The notes under the pieces: model-generated
The model's database searches: none
Seen by the model: only the letters and a program-made list of their open reading frames with translations
Told to the model about the DNA's origin: nothing
Part shown: positions 28,004 to 39,383 of the stretch, piece by piece
Layout of the letters: each line of letters starts with the position of its first letter
Numbering within the stretch: the stretch's first letter is position 1
From: Pseudolabrys sp. Root1462
Lineage (GTDB): Bacteria; Pseudomonadota; Alphaproteobacteria; Rhizobiales; Xanthobacteraceae
Length of the DNA stretch: 64,000 bases
Assembly: GCF_001426945.1 (NCBI RefSeq)
Contig: NZ_LMFS01000001.1
Location: 1,751,487 to 1,815,486, forward strand
Reading direction: 5' to 3'
Position numbers and translations under genes: made by a program

Positions 28004-28636
28004 ATGAAAGATCCGATCGATACCTACATGAACCTCGTGCCGATGGTGGTCGAACAGACTAACCGCGGCGAACGGGCGTACGACATTTTCTCCCGGCTCC
28101 TGAAGGAACGCATCATCTTCATTACCGGCCCGATCGAAGACGGTATGTCGACCTTGATCGTGGCGCAGCTTCTGTTCCTCGAAGCCGAGAACCCGAAGAA
28201 AGAAATCTCGATGTACATCAACTCGCCTGGCGGGGTGGTGACGTCCGGGATGGCTATTTACGACACGATGCAGTTCATCCGCCCGGCCGTCTCGACGCTG
28301 TGCATCGGCCAGGCCGCTTCGATGGGTTCGCTGCTGCTCGCCGCCGGCGAGAAGGACATGCGTTTCGCGCTGCCGAACGCGCGCATCATGGTGCACCAGC
28401 CGTCTGGCGGCTTCCAGGGCCAGGCGACCGACATCATGCTGCACGCGCAGGAGATTTTGAACCTGAAGAAGCGGCTGAACGAGATCTACGTGCACCACAC
28501 CGGCCAGGCGCTGAAGAAGATCGAGGATGCGTTGGAGCGCGATTACTTCCTCACCGCTGAGGCGGCGCGCGACTTCGGCATCGTCGACAAGGTCATCGAG
28601 AAGCGGCCGCAGGACGCTGGCCTCAAGCCGGCCTGA
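28004..28636 (+). CDS. clpP: ATP-dependent Clp protease, proteolytic subunit
   Basis: The 210-residue serine protease subunit forms the tetradecameric chamber used with ClpX or ClpA. The catalytic triad is visible as S106 in [12 protein letters not shown]131 in MVHQPSGG and D180 in [16 protein letters not shown] is the oxyanion and substrate strand. ATG 28004 gives the usual N-terminus; the GTG at 27971 would add 11 residues. The clpX gene follows after 352 bases. Confidence 0.97.
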   Translation: MKDPIDTYMNLVPMVVEQTNRGERAYDIFSRLLKERIIFITGPIEDGMSTLIVAQLLFLEAENPKKEISMYINSPGGVVTSGMAIYDTMQFIRPAVSTLCIGQAASMGSLLLAAGEKDMRFALPNARIMVHQPSGGFQGQATDIMLHAQEILNLKKRLNEIYVHHTGQALKKIEDALERDYFLTAEAARDFGIVDKVIEKRPQDAGLKPA

Positions 28637-28988
28637 TGCGGTTCGCCAGCTTTCGGGATGCGAAAGTTCCCCGCATCCCGACGTTTAAATGGCCCGGGAG
28701 GGCCTTGAGATAACGGTAATTTGCACCGGTTTTGCCCACAAATCCGGCCAACGTTATCGTTAATACATTCTTGATCATCCTCCCCGTAGCATGCTTCGCT
28801 TATGCTTCGGTCGGGAAAGGGGTTAGCGGCCGCCCGGAGTAAATGGCCGCCGTGTTGGAGTTGCGGCGCGAAATTTGCTTCGCTGACAATCGGGTCCGGC
28901 TTGCCGGGCCATGGCGGGGTGACGCAACGAGCGATACTTTGATCGGTCTGCTTGGTCAGGTATTGGGACGAGTGAGACGGAGAACGGA
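28637..28988. other. clpP-clpX intergenic region
   Basis: The 352-base gap contains an inverted repeat just after clpP (28653-28681) and the clpX leader with AGACGGAGAACGGA before the ATG. Small open frames here have no resemblance to known proteins. No clear heat-shock promoter was identified. Confidence 0.5.
28653..28681 (+). terminator. Hairpin downstream of clpP
   Basis: TCGGGATGCG and CGCATCCCGA form a perfect 10-bp stem with a 9-base loop, followed by CGTTTAAAT. The weak T-tract makes it a likely but imperfect terminator. Confidence 0.5.
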
Positions 28989-30266
<1,278 letters not shown>

Positions 30267-30684
30267 TCTTTCCCGGTTCCGAAGTGAACTACCGGCCTCT
30301 TTTGGGGCCGGTAGCCCGTTGCCGCGTGCCCAGTTCCAGCAACGCTGCCGGCCCACGGAACGGCGGCTGAATATCCCGGTGCGGGACGGCTTAATCGTCG
30401 CAGAATCAAAGCGTTTGTGTTGTGCTTCGACGCTAGCCCGATCTTAACTGGAGTTTCGGGCATTACTTGCGGAGGGGTGGTCACCATCCTACGTATAGTG
30501 CTGTCGAACAACTGGCGTACAAAGCGTCGTTTTAGACGAAGGAACTGACCCCGAAACTCATGCTCGGGGGTGGAACGCGAAACAGGAAGCGCGTTCCGAC
30601 GTTTCTTCTTCCTGCTCGGCACTGTTCTTGCGATGCCGCTGATGCGGGTCACGGAACAGGGGCACAACACAAGGACTGGAAGCA
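30267..30684. other. clpX-lon intergenic region
   Basis: The 418-base gap holds a hairpin at 30289-30314 (CTACCGGCC with GGCCGGTAG) that may end the clpX transcript. A TATAGT at 30494-30499 may belong to the lon promoter, but no -35 at a good distance was found. No gene was seen. Confidence 0.5.
30289..30314 (+). terminator. Hairpin downstream of clpX
   Basis: A perfect 9-bp stem, CTACCGGCC and GGCCGGTAG, around an 8-base loop, 22 bases after the clpX stop. No T-tract follows. Confidence 0.45.
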
Positions 30685-33111
30685 ATGACCAACAAGCCAC
30701 GACCCACGCTGCAGCCGGGCGAATCCCGGGCCTATCCGGTGCTCCCGTTGCGCGACATCGTGGTGTTTCCGCACATGATCGTTCCGCTCTTTGTCGGCCG
30801 TGAAAAGTCGATCAAGGCGCTCGAAGAAGTCATGCGCTCTGACACCTTTATCCTGCTGGCGACCCAGAAGAACGCGTCCGACGACGATCCGGCCACCGAC
30901 CAGATTTTCGAAGTCGGCACGCTGGCGAGCGTCCTGCAACTCCTGAAGCTGCCCGACGGCACCGTGAAGGTGCTGGTCGAGGGCGCGACGCGTGCCAAGG
31001 TCTCCAAGTACAGCGACCGCGACGAATACTATGAAGCCGACGCAACCCCGATCGTCGACGATGTCGGCGAGAAGGTCGAAGCGGAAGCCATGGCGCGTTC
31101 GGTCGTCACCGAATTCGAAAACTATGTGAAGCTGAACAAGAAGGTGTCGCCGGAAGTCGTCGGCGTGATCCAGCAGATCGAGGATTACGCCAAGCTCGCC
31201 GACACGGTGGCTTCGCATCTCGCCGTCAAGATTCCGGACAAGCAGGACATCCTGGAGACGCCGTCCGTCACCGCGCGCCTTGAGAAGGTGCTCGGCCTGA
31301 TGGAGAGCGAGATCTCGGTTCTGCAGGTGGAAAAGCGCATCCGCACCCGCGTCAAGCGGCAGATGGAGAAGACCCAGCGCGAGTACTACCTCAACGAGCA
31401 GATGAAGGCGATCCAGAAGGAGCTCGGCGACGAGGAAGGCAAGGACGAACTTGCCGAACTCGAGGATAAGATCAAGAAGACCAAGCTGTCGAAGGAAGCC
31501 CGCGAGAAGGCGCAGCACGAGCTGAAGAAGCTGCGTCAGATGTCGCCGATGTCGGCCGAAGCCACCGTCGTGCGCAACTATCTCGATTGGCTGCTGTCGA
31601 TCCCGTGGGGCAAGAAGGGCAAGGTCAAGAAGGATCTCACCGCCGCCGAAACCATTCTCGATGCCGATCACTACGGCCTCGAGAAGGTCAAGGAACGCAT
31701 CGTCGAGTATCTCGCCGTGCAGCAGCGCGCCAACAAGCTGACCGGTCCGATCCTGTGTCTCGTCGGCCCTCCGGGCGTCGGCAAGACCTCGCTCGGCAAG
31801 TCGATCGCCAAGGCGACCGGCCGTGAGTTCGTGCGCGTGTCGCTCGGCGGCGTGCGTGACGAGGCCGAGATCCGTGGTCACCGGCGGACCTACATCGGCT
31901 CGATGCCTGGCAAGATCATCCAGTCGATGAGAAAGGCCAAGTCGTCGAACCCGCTGTTCCTGCTGGATGAGATCGACAAGATGGGCGCCGATTTCCGCGG
32001 CGATCCGTCCTCGGCTTTGCTCGAGGTTCTGGATCCGGAGCAGAACTCGACGTTCAACGACCACTATCTCGAGGTGGATTACGACCTGTCGAACGTGATG
32101 TTCATCACGACCGCCAACACGCTCAACATTCCTGGGCCGTTGATGGATCGTATGGAGATCATCCGCATCGCCGGTTACACCGAGGATGAAAAGCTGGAGA
32201 TCGCGCGCAAGCATCTGATTCCGCACGCGGTCGCCAAGCACGGTTTGGCGCCTCAGGAATGGACCATCAACGATGAAGGTCTGTTGCTGCTGATCCGGCG
32301 CTACACCCGGGAAGCCGGCGTGCGTAGTCTCGAACGCGAACTGTCGACCCTTGTCCGCAAGGCCGTGAAGGAGATCATGACTTCCGACAAGAAGTCGATC
32401 GCCGTCACCGCTCAGAATCTCGCCGACTATCTCGGCGTGGCGAAGTATCGCTACGGCGAAGTGGAGGCGGAAGATCTGGTCGGCATGGTCACGGGTCTGG
32501 CGTGGACCGATGTGGGCGGCGAGCTGCTCACCATCGAAGGCACCTCGATGCCGGGCAAGGGCAGGATGACCGTCACCGGCAATCTGCGTGACGTGATGAA
32601 GGAGTCGATCTCGGCGGCGGCGTCCTACGTCCGCTCCCGCTCGGTCGCCTTCGGCATCGAGCCGCCACTGTTCGACAAGCGCGACATCCACGTGCACGTG
32701 CCGGAGGGCGCGACACCCAAGGATGGTCCGTCCGCGGGCGTCGCGATGGTCACGGCTATCGTCTCGGTGATGACCGGCATTCCGGTCCGCAAGGACGTCG
32801 CCATGACCGGTGAGATCACGCTGCGCGGCAGGGTGCTGCCGATCGGCGGCTTGAAGGAAAAGCTGCTGGCCGCCGCGCGCGGTGGCATCAAGACTGTGCT
32901 GATCCCGGAGGAGAACGCCAAGGATCTGGTGGAAATCTCCGAGACCGTCAAGAAGCACCTCGAGATCGTTCCGGTTTCCCGGATGGACGAGGTGCTGGCC
33001 AAGGCCCTGGTGCGCAAGCCGGAACCGATCGAGTGGGACGAGGCGGCTGCCGCTGCCGCGGCCGCCGCCGACAAGAAGACCGGCGACGAGTCTGGCCTGA
33101 CCGCACACTAA
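30685..33111 (+). CDS. lon: ATP-dependent protease La
   Basis: The 808-residue homohexameric protease degrades misfolded and regulatory proteins. The N-terminal substrate-binding domain starts with [20 protein letters not shown]. The AAA+ module has Walker [10 protein letters not shown] and FLLDEIDKM. The protease domain carries the serine in [14 protein letters not shown] and the lysine about 43 residues later in [10 protein letters not shown]. The alanine-rich C-terminal tail ([11 protein letters not shown]) is a minor peculiarity. A strong terminator follows. Confidence 0.98.
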   Translation: MTNKPRPTLQPGESRAYPVLPLRDIVVFPHMIVPLFVGREKSIKALEEVMRSDTFILLATQKNASDDDPATDQIFEVGTLASVLQLLKLPDGTVKVLVEGATRAKVSKYSDRDEYYEADATPIVDDVGEKVEAEAMARSVVTEFENYVKLNKKVSPEVVGVIQQIEDYAKLADTVASHLAVKIPDKQDILETPSVTARLEKVLGLMESEISVLQVEKRIRTRVKRQMEKTQREYYLNEQMKAIQKELGDEEGKDELAELEDKIKKTKLSKEAREKAQHELKKLRQMSPMSAEATVVRNYLDWLLSIPWGKKGKVKKDLTAAETILDADHYGLEKVKERIVEYLAVQQRANKLTGPILCLVGPPGVGKTSLGKSIAKATGREFVRVSLGGVRDEAEIRGHRRTYIGSMPGKIIQSMRKAKSSNPLFLLDEIDKMGADFRGDPSSALLEVLDPEQNSTFNDHYLEVDYDLSNVMFITTANTLNIPGPLMDRMEIIRIAGYTEDEKLEIARKHLIPHAVAKHGLAPQEWTINDEGLLLLIRRYTREAGVRSLERELSTLVRKAVKEIMTSDKKSIAVTAQNLADYLGVAKYRYGEVEAEDLVGMVTGLAWTDVGGELLTIEGTSMPGKGRMTVTGNLRDVMKESISAAASYVRSRSVAFGIEPPLFDKRDIHVHVPEGATPKDGPSAGVAMVTAIVSVMTGIPVRKDVAMTGEITLRGRVLPIGGLKEKLLAAARGGIKTVLIPEENAKDLVEISETVKKHLEIVPVSRMDEVLAKALVRKPEPIEWDEAAAAAAAAADKKTGDESGLTAH

Positions 33112-33131
33112 GCGGCCGGCCTCTGAATGTG

Positions 33132-33160
33132 AAAACGGCGCCTTCGGGCGCCGTTTTTAT
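33132..33160 (+). terminator. Rho-independent terminator of lon
   Basis: AAAACGGCGCC, TTCG loop, GGCGCCGTTTTT: a perfect stem with a T-tract. Confidence 0.92.
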
Positions 33161-33182
33161 TTGGGTGCTGGCGCGGCAGCGC

Positions 33183-33211
33183 TTGCACGACGACGCAGTA
33201 CCGCGTTATCT
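33183..33211 (+). promoter_or_regulatory. Candidate promoter of tRNA-Val
   Basis: TTGCAC and TTATCT are separated by 17 bases, ending 12 bases before the tRNA gene. The -10 match is weak, but the position fits a tRNA promoter. Confidence 0.35.
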
Positions 33212-33222
33212 CGCGGCGGATT

Positions 33223-33297
33223 GGGCAGTTAGCTCAGCGGTAGAGCATCCCGTTTACACCGGGACGGTCGGGAGTTCGATCCTCTCACTGCCCACCA
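33223..33297 (+). tRNA. tRNA-Val (anticodon UAC)
   Basis: A 75-base tRNA with GGGCAGT/ACTGCCC acceptor stem, anticodon arm TCCCG-TTTACAC-CGGGA giving TAC, T-arm GGGAGTTCGATCCTCTC-type and encoded CCA. Confidence 0.95.
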
Positions 33298-33306
33298 TCC
33301 CATCAC

Positions 33307-34539
33307 TCAGGCCATTGCCGGCAATCGCGCCAGGCTCCGGATCGGCGAGCGCAGGATGATCGCCGCCTGGATCAGGAAGCCGATGCAGGCGACGACGATG
33401 CAGGCCTCGGCGCCGTAGGCGCCGCCGATGAGACCGCCGAGCGCTGCGCCGACTGGCCGCGCGCCGGTATTGGCCGTCATGAACAGCGCCGACACGCGGC
33501 CGAGCAGCGCTTCGGGCGTGACGGCTTGCCGGAGTGTCGTCGACGATATGACCCAGACGATCGGGCCGGCGCCGAACAGGAAGAACGACACGGCGGCCAG
33601 CGCGCCCGAAGGCCATTGCAGCGTCGCGAGCATCACCGCGATCGCCGCGACAGACACGACAGGGCCGAGCGCGACCGCGCTGCCGAACGACATCGAGGCG
33701 ACGACGCGCGGCGCCAGCAGCGCGCCCGCCACCATGCCGATGCCGTAGACGGCGAGCGTCGCGCCGACGCCGGTCGCGGACAGTCCGAGCCGATGCACGG
33801 CGTAAGGCACATAGGCCGCCTGCAGGACGAACCACGCGAGATTCCAGGCGACGGCGGTGAGCAGGATCGGCCGCAGCCATTCGTGCCGCCAGACGAAGCC
33901 GGCGCCTTCCTTCAGATCGGCGACGATATGGCGCGGCGCTTGTGCCGGACGTTGCGGTTCGGGGATGCCGATCAAGAGCGCGGCGGCGATGGCCGACAAT
34001 GCGGCCGCGAGGATGAATGTCGGCGACGCGCCGAGCCAGCCGACAAGCGCGCCCGCGAGCGCGGGGCCGGCGGCGAAGGCGACGCTGCGCGCCAGTTCGA
34101 GCCGGCCATTGGCGGCGACGAATTGTTGCCGCGGCACGAGCGCCGGCACCAGCGCGGGCGCGGCGACGCTGAAGGCCACGGTGCCGGTGGCGGCGGCAAA
34201 ACCGATCAGCGCCAATAGCGGCACCGACAGCCATGCGAGCCCGGCTAACATCGGCAGCGACAGCAGCGCGACGCAGCGCAGCGCCTCGGCCAGCGCCATC
34301 AGCGAGCGTCGTGAGGTGCGGTCGGCAAGCACGCCCGCCGGAAACGACAGCAGCAGAAACGGCAAGGTCTGCGCCGCCGTGAGAAAGCCGGTCGCGCCCG
34401 CACCGGCGCCGAGCACGAGCACGGCGATCATCGGCGCGGCGGCAAGGCCGATCTGGTCGGCCGATTGCGCAATCAGGTTCGACCACGCCAGCCGCCGGAA
34501 GGCCGTCGGCAAAGGGTGATGGTGCAAACTTTCCGACAT
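33307..34539 (-). CDS. MFS transporter, EntS-like (MFS_3) group
   Basis: The 410-residue protein has twelve predicted helices. The loop-2/3 motif FPAGVLADRTSRRSLMALAE and the first-helix region FRRLAWSNLIAQSADQIGLAA place it in the MFS_3 group with the enterobactin exporter EntS and macrolide exporters. The substrate cannot be read. ATG 34539 has GAGG about ten bases before it; the frame continues to a TTG at 34551. It is convergent with tRNA-Val, only 9 bases away, and no terminator was seen between. Confidence 0.87.
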   Translation of the reverse strand: MSESLHHHPLPTAFRRLAWSNLIAQSADQIGLAAAPMIAVLVLGAGAGATGFLTAAQTLPFLLLSFPAGVLADRTSRRSLMALAEALRCVALLSLPMLAGLAWLSVPLLALIGFAAATGTVAFSVAAPALVPALVPRQQFVAANGRLELARSVAFAAGPALAGALVGWLGASPTFILAAALSAIAAALLIGIPEPQRPAQAPRHIVADLKEGAGFVWRHEWLRPILLTAVAWNLAWFVLQAAYVPYAVHRLGLSATGVGATLAVYGIGMVAGALLAPRVVASMSFGSAVALGPVVSVAAIAVMLATLQWPSGALAAVSFFLFGAGPIVWVISSTTLRQAVTPEALLGRVSALFMTANTGARPVGAALGGLIGGAYGAEACIVVACIGFLIQAAIILRSPIRSLARLPAMA

Positions 34540-34653
34540 GGCGCCTCGCAACCTGACCGAACGATGCGGTTAGGTCGCAGAAGACGCCAAGGTCCACCAC
34601 CCGGATCCTGATCGCGAGGCAGTGTCGCTCCGGCGCGCATCAGCGCTCGTCAG

Positions 34654-35907
34654 TCAGGCCCGCTCTTCCCACAGCGCCGCCAGATGCACGATGGTGCGCA
34701 CGGCGGCCTGCATGTCCTGGACGCTGACCCATTCCAGAGGCGAGTGGAAGGCGTGTTCGCCGGCGAAGATGTTGGGGCAGGGCAGTCCCATGAAGGACAG
34801 CCGCGAGCCGTCGGTGCCGCCACGAATTGAGCCTTTGACCGGTGTCAGACCGGCGCGGCGCACCGCTTCCATGGCGTTGTCGACGATCGCTGGATGCTTG
34901 TCGAGCACGACGCGCATGTTGCGGTACTGCTCCTTGAGCTCGAAGCGATAAGTCGAGCGCGGGAAGTCTCGCATCACGTCCTTGACCGTCTGCTCCAGCA
35001 ACTGCCCCTTTGCGCGCAAGCCGGCCTCGTCGAAATCGCGGACGATGTATTGCAGTTTGGCTTCGCCAAGCTGCGAGGTGACCGACACCGGGTGCAGGAA
35101 TCCTTCGCGGCCATCGGTCGTTTCCGGGGTGCAGGTGTCCTTCGGCAGCGCATCGACGATTCGCGCCGCGATCTTTATGGCGTTTTCCATCTTGCCCTTG
35201 GCGAAGCCCGGATGCGCGGCGACGCCGGTGATGGAGATAATCGCCGCGTCGGCCGAGAAGGTCTCATCTTCAATGCTGCCCGCAGCCTCGCCGTCGATCG
35301 TATAGGCGAAGTCGGCGGCAAGCCGCTTCAGGTCGGCTTTGTCGACTCCGCGGCCGATCTCCTCGTCCGGCGTGAACAACACCTTGATGGTGCCGTGCTT
35401 GATCTCGGGATGGGCGACGAGAAAACGCATGGCATCGACGATCTCGGCCAGCCCCGCCTTGTTATCCGCACCGAGCAGCGTGGTGCCGTCCGAGGTGACG
35501 ATGTCGTTGCCGATCTGCTGGGCGAGTGAAGCATGTTCGGCGGCGTGGATGACCTGGGCCTCGTCGCCCGGCAGGACGATGTCGCCGCCCTGGTAGTTCC
35601 GCACGATCTGCGGCTTCACATTGGCGCCGCTACAGTCCGGCGATGTGTCCATGTGCGAGCAAAAGCAGATCACCGGGACGGTTTTGTCGGTGTTGGCCGG
35701 CAGCGTGGCGTAGACATAGCCGTTATCGTCCATCGCGGCGTCGCTGAGGCCGATGTCGCGCAGTTCGCTCACCAGTAGGCGGCCGAGATCTTTCTGCTTC
35801 TGTGTGGACGGCGTCGTCGGCGATGCCGGGTCGGACTGTGTATCGATCCCGACGTAACGCAAGAACCGCTCGAGCACGGTGTAGTCGAAGGCGAGAGAGG
35901 CGGACAT
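34654..35907 (-). CDS. pepT: Tripeptide aminopeptidase (peptidase T)
   Basis: The 417-residue zinc enzyme removes N-terminal residues from tripeptides in the cytoplasm. M20 family motifs in order are FCSHMDTSPD, TLLGADNKAGLAEI, LFTPDEEIGRGVDK, DGEAAG and GGTDGSRLSFMGLP, ending with the zinc histidine in GEHAFHSPLEW. ATG 35907 is chosen; ATG 35919 is equally possible. The frame extends much further upstream, but through the hupB terminator. It lies just behind hupB on the same strand. Confidence 0.95.
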   Translation of the reverse strand: MSASLAFDYTVLERFLRYVGIDTQSDPASPTTPSTQKQKDLGRLLVSELRDIGLSDAAMDDNGYVYATLPANTDKTVPVICFCSHMDTSPDCSGANVKPQIVRNYQGGDIVLPGDEAQVIHAAEHASLAQQIGNDIVTSDGTTLLGADNKAGLAEIVDAMRFLVAHPEIKHGTIKVLFTPDEEIGRGVDKADLKRLAADFAYTIDGEAAGSIEDETFSADAAIISITGVAAHPGFAKGKMENAIKIAARIVDALPKDTCTPETTDGREGFLHPVSVTSQLGEAKLQYIVRDFDEAGLRAKGQLLEQTVKDVMRDFPRSTYRFELKEQYRNMRVVLDKHPAIVDNAMEAVRRAGLTPVKGSIRGGTDGSRLSFMGLPCPNIFAGEHAFHSPLEWVSVQDMQAAVRTIVHLAALWEERA

Positions 35908-35925
35908 CGTCGAATCCATCAACAC

Positions 35926-35971
35926 CAAAAACAAAACGGCAGGCCGGGCTTGTCGCCGCAGCCTGCCGTCT
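35926..35971 (-). terminator. Rho-independent terminator of hupB
   Basis: On the minus strand GACGGCAGGC and GCCTGCCGTT form the stem, followed by TTGTTTTTGG. It lies between hupB and pepT, so pepT probably depends on read-through or a promoter inside this gap. Confidence 0.78.
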
Positions 35972-36001
35972 AATTTGCCGGAGAGTCCAGCGCCGGAAGC
36001 G

Positions 36002-36301
36002 TCAGACCGCTTCCTTGAGTTCCTTGGCGGCGCGGAACGCGACCTTCTTCGACGCCTTGATCTGAATCTGTTCGCCCGTGGCCGGGTTACGGCCGATGCG
36101 CGCAGCGCGCTTGCGCACCTGAAGAATGCCGAGACCACCGATGCGGATGCGCTCGCCCTTCTTGAGGTGCTTCACGATGCTGCCGACGAAATCGCCGAGG
36201 ACGGTTTCAGCCTGCTTCTTGGACATCTCGTGCGATTCGGCGAGCGCCGCAGCGAGATGCTTCAGGGTAACCGTTGCCGGAGCCTTACTTGCCGTAGCCA
36301 T
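36002..36301 (-). CDS. hupB: HU-family DNA-binding protein
   Basis: The 99-residue histone-like protein bends and compacts DNA as a dimer. It has the HU/IHF fold: an N-terminal helix pair (LKHLAAALAESHEMSKKQAE), GERIRIGGLGILQVRKRAAR leading into the arm with RNPATGEQIQI, then KKVAFRAAKELKEAV. The proline at the arm tip, RNPATG, is conserved. It begins with a short alanine-rich tail absent from E. coli HU. Confidence 0.94.
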   Translation of the reverse strand: MATASKAPATVTLKHLAAALAESHEMSKKQAETVLGDFVGSIVKHLKKGERIRIGGLGILQVRKRAARIGRNPATGEQIQIKASKKVAFRAAKELKEAV

Positions 36302-36445
36302 CAGGGGACCCTCCTCTTGAGCCGCAAGGCTGGCGAAGCGCCAGACCGTGACGTCCGCATTAGACGATTCGGGTGCGGTCTGACCATGATTCTTAGCGAT
36401 AAATGGGGCTTTTTCGCAATTGTGACGGGCTCAAACGTGTTTGCC

Positions 36446-36472
36446 TTGACTTGGCGCGGAGCCCCCTATAAC
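36446..36472 (+). promoter_or_regulatory. Candidate promoter of tRNA-Asp
   Basis: TTGACT and TATAAC lie 15 bases apart, 16 bases before the tRNA. Both boxes match well, but the spacer is short. Confidence 0.55.
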
Positions 36473-36488
36473 TCACCGCAACGCCCGC

Positions 36489-36565
36489 GGGGGCGTAGCT
36501 CAGTTGGTTAGAGCGCTGCCCTGTCACGGCAGAGGCCGCGGGTTCGAGTCCCGTCGCTCCCGCCA
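36489..36565 (+). tRNA. tRNA-Asp (anticodon GUC)
   Basis: A 77-base tRNA with GGGGGCG/CGCTCCC acceptor stem (one G-U pair), anticodon arm CTGCC-CTGTCAC-GGCAG giving GTC, discriminator G, and encoded CCA. Confidence 0.95.
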
Positions 36566-36590
36566 TTTCTCCGATGAAAATCAGAGACTT

Positions 36591-36620
36591 AAAAAGGCTC
36601 GCCATTTGGCGAGCCTTTTT
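36591..36620 (+). terminator. Rho-independent terminator of tRNA-Asp
   Basis: AAAAAGGCTCGCC, ATTT loop, GGCGAGCCTTTTT, 25 bases behind the tRNA. Confidence 0.9.
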
Positions 36621-36735
36621 CGTTGTGCGATACTGACCCGACACGGCCGGGCCGCTGGGCGGTGGCAGATCATCCCACTGCCGCGCCTGGTCAGCGCCGC
36701 CACCGATCGGGACGCCAACCGGAGGAGTTAAGCCC

Positions 36736-37452
36736 ATGCCTAACCCGGATCTGGGCGTCAAAGCCCTGTTTTTCGATGTTTTCGGCACCATGGTGGACTG
36801 GCGCATCTCGGTTGCCCGCGAATCCGAGCGAATCCTCGGCGACCTCGGCTTCGACCTCGACTGGCTGGCCTTTGCCGACGGCTGGCGCGGCGAGTACCAG
36901 CCCGGCATGGAGGAAGTGCGCTCCGGCCGCATGCCATTCAGCAAGCTGGACGTGCTGCACCGTGCCAATCTCGTGCGCATGGCGCCGCGCTTCGGCCTCG
37001 ACAGCCTGTCGGACGAAGTGCTCGACGACCTGACCCAGGTCTGGCACCGGCTCGACGCCTGGCCGGAAGTGCCGGCGGCCCTGGAGCGGCTGAAGACCAA
37101 ATTCCGCATAGCGCCGGTGTCGAACGGAAACATATCCCTGATGGTCGATCTGGCACGGCGCAACGATCTGCCGTGGGACGCCATTCTCGGCGCCGAGATT
37201 GCCGGCGACTACAAGCCCAAGCCTAAAGTCTACCTCGCCGCCTGTGCCGCGCTCGATCTCGAGCCGCGGCAGTGCATGATGGTGGCGGCGCATTCCAACG
37301 ATCTCGCCGCGGCTGCGGCCTGTGGTCTGCGCACCGGGCATGTCGCACGTCCGAATGAGCATGGCCCCGGTACCGGCGAACGCTCGCCGACTGTGCCTGT
37401 CGACGTGGCGGGGAGCGATCTTGCCGATGTCGCGTACCAACTGGGCGCTTGA
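36736..37452 (+). CDS. Haloacid dehalogenase, type II
   Basis: The 238-residue HAD-superfamily hydrolase has the nucleophile motif ALFFDVFGTMVDWR, SNGNISLM for motif II, a lysine in AGDYKPKPKVYLAA and the acidic motif as MMVAAHSNDLAAAAACGL. This combination and length fit L-2-haloacid dehalogenases, which replace halide by hydroxyl at C2. The real substrate may be another small acid. GGAGGAGTTAAGCCC precedes the ATG. It stands alone, upstream of the nuo operon. Confidence 0.88.
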   Translation: MPNPDLGVKALFFDVFGTMVDWRISVARESERILGDLGFDLDWLAFADGWRGEYQPGMEEVRSGRMPFSKLDVLHRANLVRMAPRFGLDSLSDEVLDDLTQVWHRLDAWPEVPAALERLKTKFRIAPVSNGNISLMVDLARRNDLPWDAILGAEIAGDYKPKPKVYLAACAALDLEPRQCMMVAAHSNDLAAAAACGLRTGHVARPNEHGPGTGERSPTVPVDVAGSDLADVAYQLGA

Positions 37453-37768
37453 GCGCGCTGGCGCCATCGGGGTTCGCGTCGGCGCCTAGCCCGAGTCGCG
37501 CTCATGTTCCGAAGGGCCGGGCGGCGGCCGCCACGATCCACAGTTTGCGCGAGCGGCACGGCGTATTGCGGCCTTTTTGGCGACACAGTCGGCTTGCCAA
37601 GGCGTTGCGCGCTGCGCTAAGCCTCAGCCGCTCTGTCCTTGCAACGTTTCCAAACAAGGCCTTGGGTTTTTGAGGGTTTTGCGCGGGAACAGCGGCGCCG
37701 ACGATGGCGGCCGCGACCGGCCGGAGCTGCCTTACGGGGCAGGGGGCGAAAGACGATAGAGGTCGCCG
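37453..37768. other. Region upstream of the nuo operon
   Basis: The 316-base gap between the dehalogenase and nuoA must contain the nuo promoter, but no box pair stood out. Open frames crossing it on the minus strand are antisense to nuoA and nuoB and show no family features. The 20 bases before nuoA include GATAGAGGTCGCC as a likely ribosome site. Confidence 0.5.
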
Positions 37769-38134
37769 ATGAGCGCATTGCTGCAGGACTATCTGCCCCT
37801 CGTGATCTTTATCGCCGTGGCGCTTGTGATCGGGCTCGCGCTTCTCGTCGCGCCGTTCATCGTCGCGTTCCAGCAGCCGGATCCGGAAAAGCTGTCGGCC
37901 TACGAGTGCGGCTTCAATTCGTTCGACGATGCGCGCATGAAATTCGACGTGCGCTTCTACCTGGTCGCCATTCTGTTCATTATATTCGATCTTGAGGTGA
38001 GCTTCTTGTTCCCTTGGGCGGTCACGTTCCATCAGGTCGGCGCTTTCGGCTTCTGGGCAATGATGCTGTTCCTCGGCGTCCTCACCATTGGTTTCATCTA
38101 CGAATGGAAAAAGGGCGCGCTCGAATGGGATTGA
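37769..38134 (+). CDS. nuoA: NADH-quinone oxidoreductase subunit A
   Basis: The 121-residue membrane subunit of complex I has three helices and the conserved segments [33 protein letters not shown] (first 20 diagnostic) and FLFPWAV. The loop with the cysteine contributes to the quinone-channel junction. It opens a 14-gene operon. Confidence 0.97.
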   Translation: MSALLQDYLPLVIFIAVALVIGLALLVAPFIVAFQQPDPEKLSAYECGFNSFDDARMKFDVRFYLVAILFIIFDLEVSFLFPWAVTFHQVGAFGFWAMMLFLGVLTIGFIYEWKKGALEWD

Positions 38135-38153
38135 GCGCGCTGAAGGCATCGCA

Positions 38154-38714
38154 ATGACAATGGTTGCTCCCCAGCCCCGCGGCATTCTCGACCCGTCGAC
38201 CGGCAAGCCGGTCGGGGCCGACGATCCGTTCTTTGCAAATGTTAATAACGAGCTGTCCGACAAGGGCTTCATCGTCACCGCCGCCGACGATCTCGTTACC
38301 TGGGCCCGCACCGGCTCGCTGATGTGGATGACGTTCGGTCTGGCCTGCTGCGCGGTCGAGATGATGCAGGTTTCCATGCCGCGTTACGACGTCGAGCGCT
38401 TCGGCTTCGCGCCGCGCGCGTCGCCGCGCCAGTCCGACGTTATGATCGTCGCCGGCACGCTGACCAACAAGATGGCGCCGGCGCTGCGCAAGGTTTACGA
38501 CCAGATGCCGGAACCGCGTTACGTCATCTCGATGGGTTCCTGCGCCAATGGCGGTGGCTACTACCACTATTCCTACAGCGTGGTGCGCGGCTGCGACCGC
38601 ATCGTTCCCGTCGACATCTACGTGCCGGGCTGTCCGCCGACGGCGGAGGCACTGCTCTATGGCGTGCTGATGCTGCAGAAGAAAATCCGCCGCGTCGGCA
38701 CGATCGAGCGATAG
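38154..38714 (+). CDS. nuoB: NADH-quinone oxidoreductase subunit B
   Basis: The 186-residue subunit holds the terminal [4Fe-4S] cluster N2 that passes electrons to quinone. Ligands are visible in [23 protein letters not shown] and [15 protein letters not shown] 38154 is used; upstream frame to 38088 overlaps nuoA and has no homology. It lies 19 bases after nuoA. Confidence 0.97.
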   Translation: MTMVAPQPRGILDPSTGKPVGADDPFFANVNNELSDKGFIVTAADDLVTWARTGSLMWMTFGLACCAVEMMQVSMPRYDVERFGFAPRASPRQSDVMIVAGTLTNKMAPALRKVYDQMPEPRYVISMGSCANGGGYYHYSYSVVRGCDRIVPVDIYVPGCPPTAEALLYGVLMLQKKIRRVGTIER

Positions 38715-38723
38715 GGGCGGGCC

Positions 38724-39383
38724 ATGGACAACCTCACGACGCTCGACAATCTCGGCGCCTCGATCAAGGCCGCGCTGCCCGGCGCTGTGATTGGCCACGA
38801 GATCGCCTTCGGCGAACTCAACGTCACCGCCAATGCCGCCGACATCGTCAAGGTGGCGAAATATCTGCGCGACGATCCGTCATGCCAATTCCTCTGCATC
38901 ATCGACGTCACCGCAGTCGATTATCCAGGGCGCGAGCAGCGATTCGACGTCGTCTATCACATGCTGTCGCCGCGGCTGAACCAGCGCATTCGCGTCAAGG
39001 TCATGACCGACGAGGCAACGCCGGTGCCGTCGCTTATCGACGTGTTCCGCGGGGCCGACTGGTTCGAGCGCGAGACCTATGATCTCTACGGCGTGCTGTT
39101 CACCGGCCATCCGGACATGCGCCGCATTCTCACCGACTACGGTTTCGAGGGACATCCGCTGCGCAAGGACTTCCCGCTCACCGGCTTCGTCGAGGTGCGC
39201 TACGACGACGAGCAGAAGCGCGTTGTCTACGACAAGGTGAAACTGGCGCAGGAATTTCGCTCGTTCGACTTCCTGTCGCCGTGGGAAGGCACCGACTACG
39301 TGCTGCCGGGCGACGAAAAGGCGAAGGAGCCGGGGCAGGGCAACAAGCTCACCGGTGAGCCCGAGAAGAAGGCGACGCCGTAA
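38724..39383 (+). CDS. nuoC: NADH-quinone oxidoreductase subunit C
   Basis: The 219-residue peripheral subunit has [16 protein letters not shown], the signature [40 protein letters not shown] (first 20 diagnostic) and a proline/lysine-rich tail. It is separate from NuoD, unlike the fused NuoCD of E. coli. The stop TAA shares a base with the nuoD ATG. Confidence 0.97.
   Translation: MDNLTTLDNLGASIKAALPGAVIGHEIAFGELNVTANAADIVKVAKYLRDDPSCQFLCIIDVTAVDYPGREQRFDVVYHMLSPRLNQRIRVKVMTDEATPVPSLIDVFRGADWFERETYDLYGVLFTGHPDMRRILTDYGFEGHPLRKDFPLTGFVEVRYDDEQKRVVYDKVKLAQEFRSFDFLSPWEGTDYVLPGDEKAKEPGQGNKLTGEPEKKATP

Noticed and set aside
30649-33108. 819-codon open frame on the minus strand opposite lon
   Set aside because: It mirrors the lon gene and has the composition of an antisense shadow without recognisable motifs.
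37502-38377. Long minus-strand frame across the nuo leader, nuoA and nuoB
   Set aside because: Mostly antisense to nuoA and nuoB; no domain seen.
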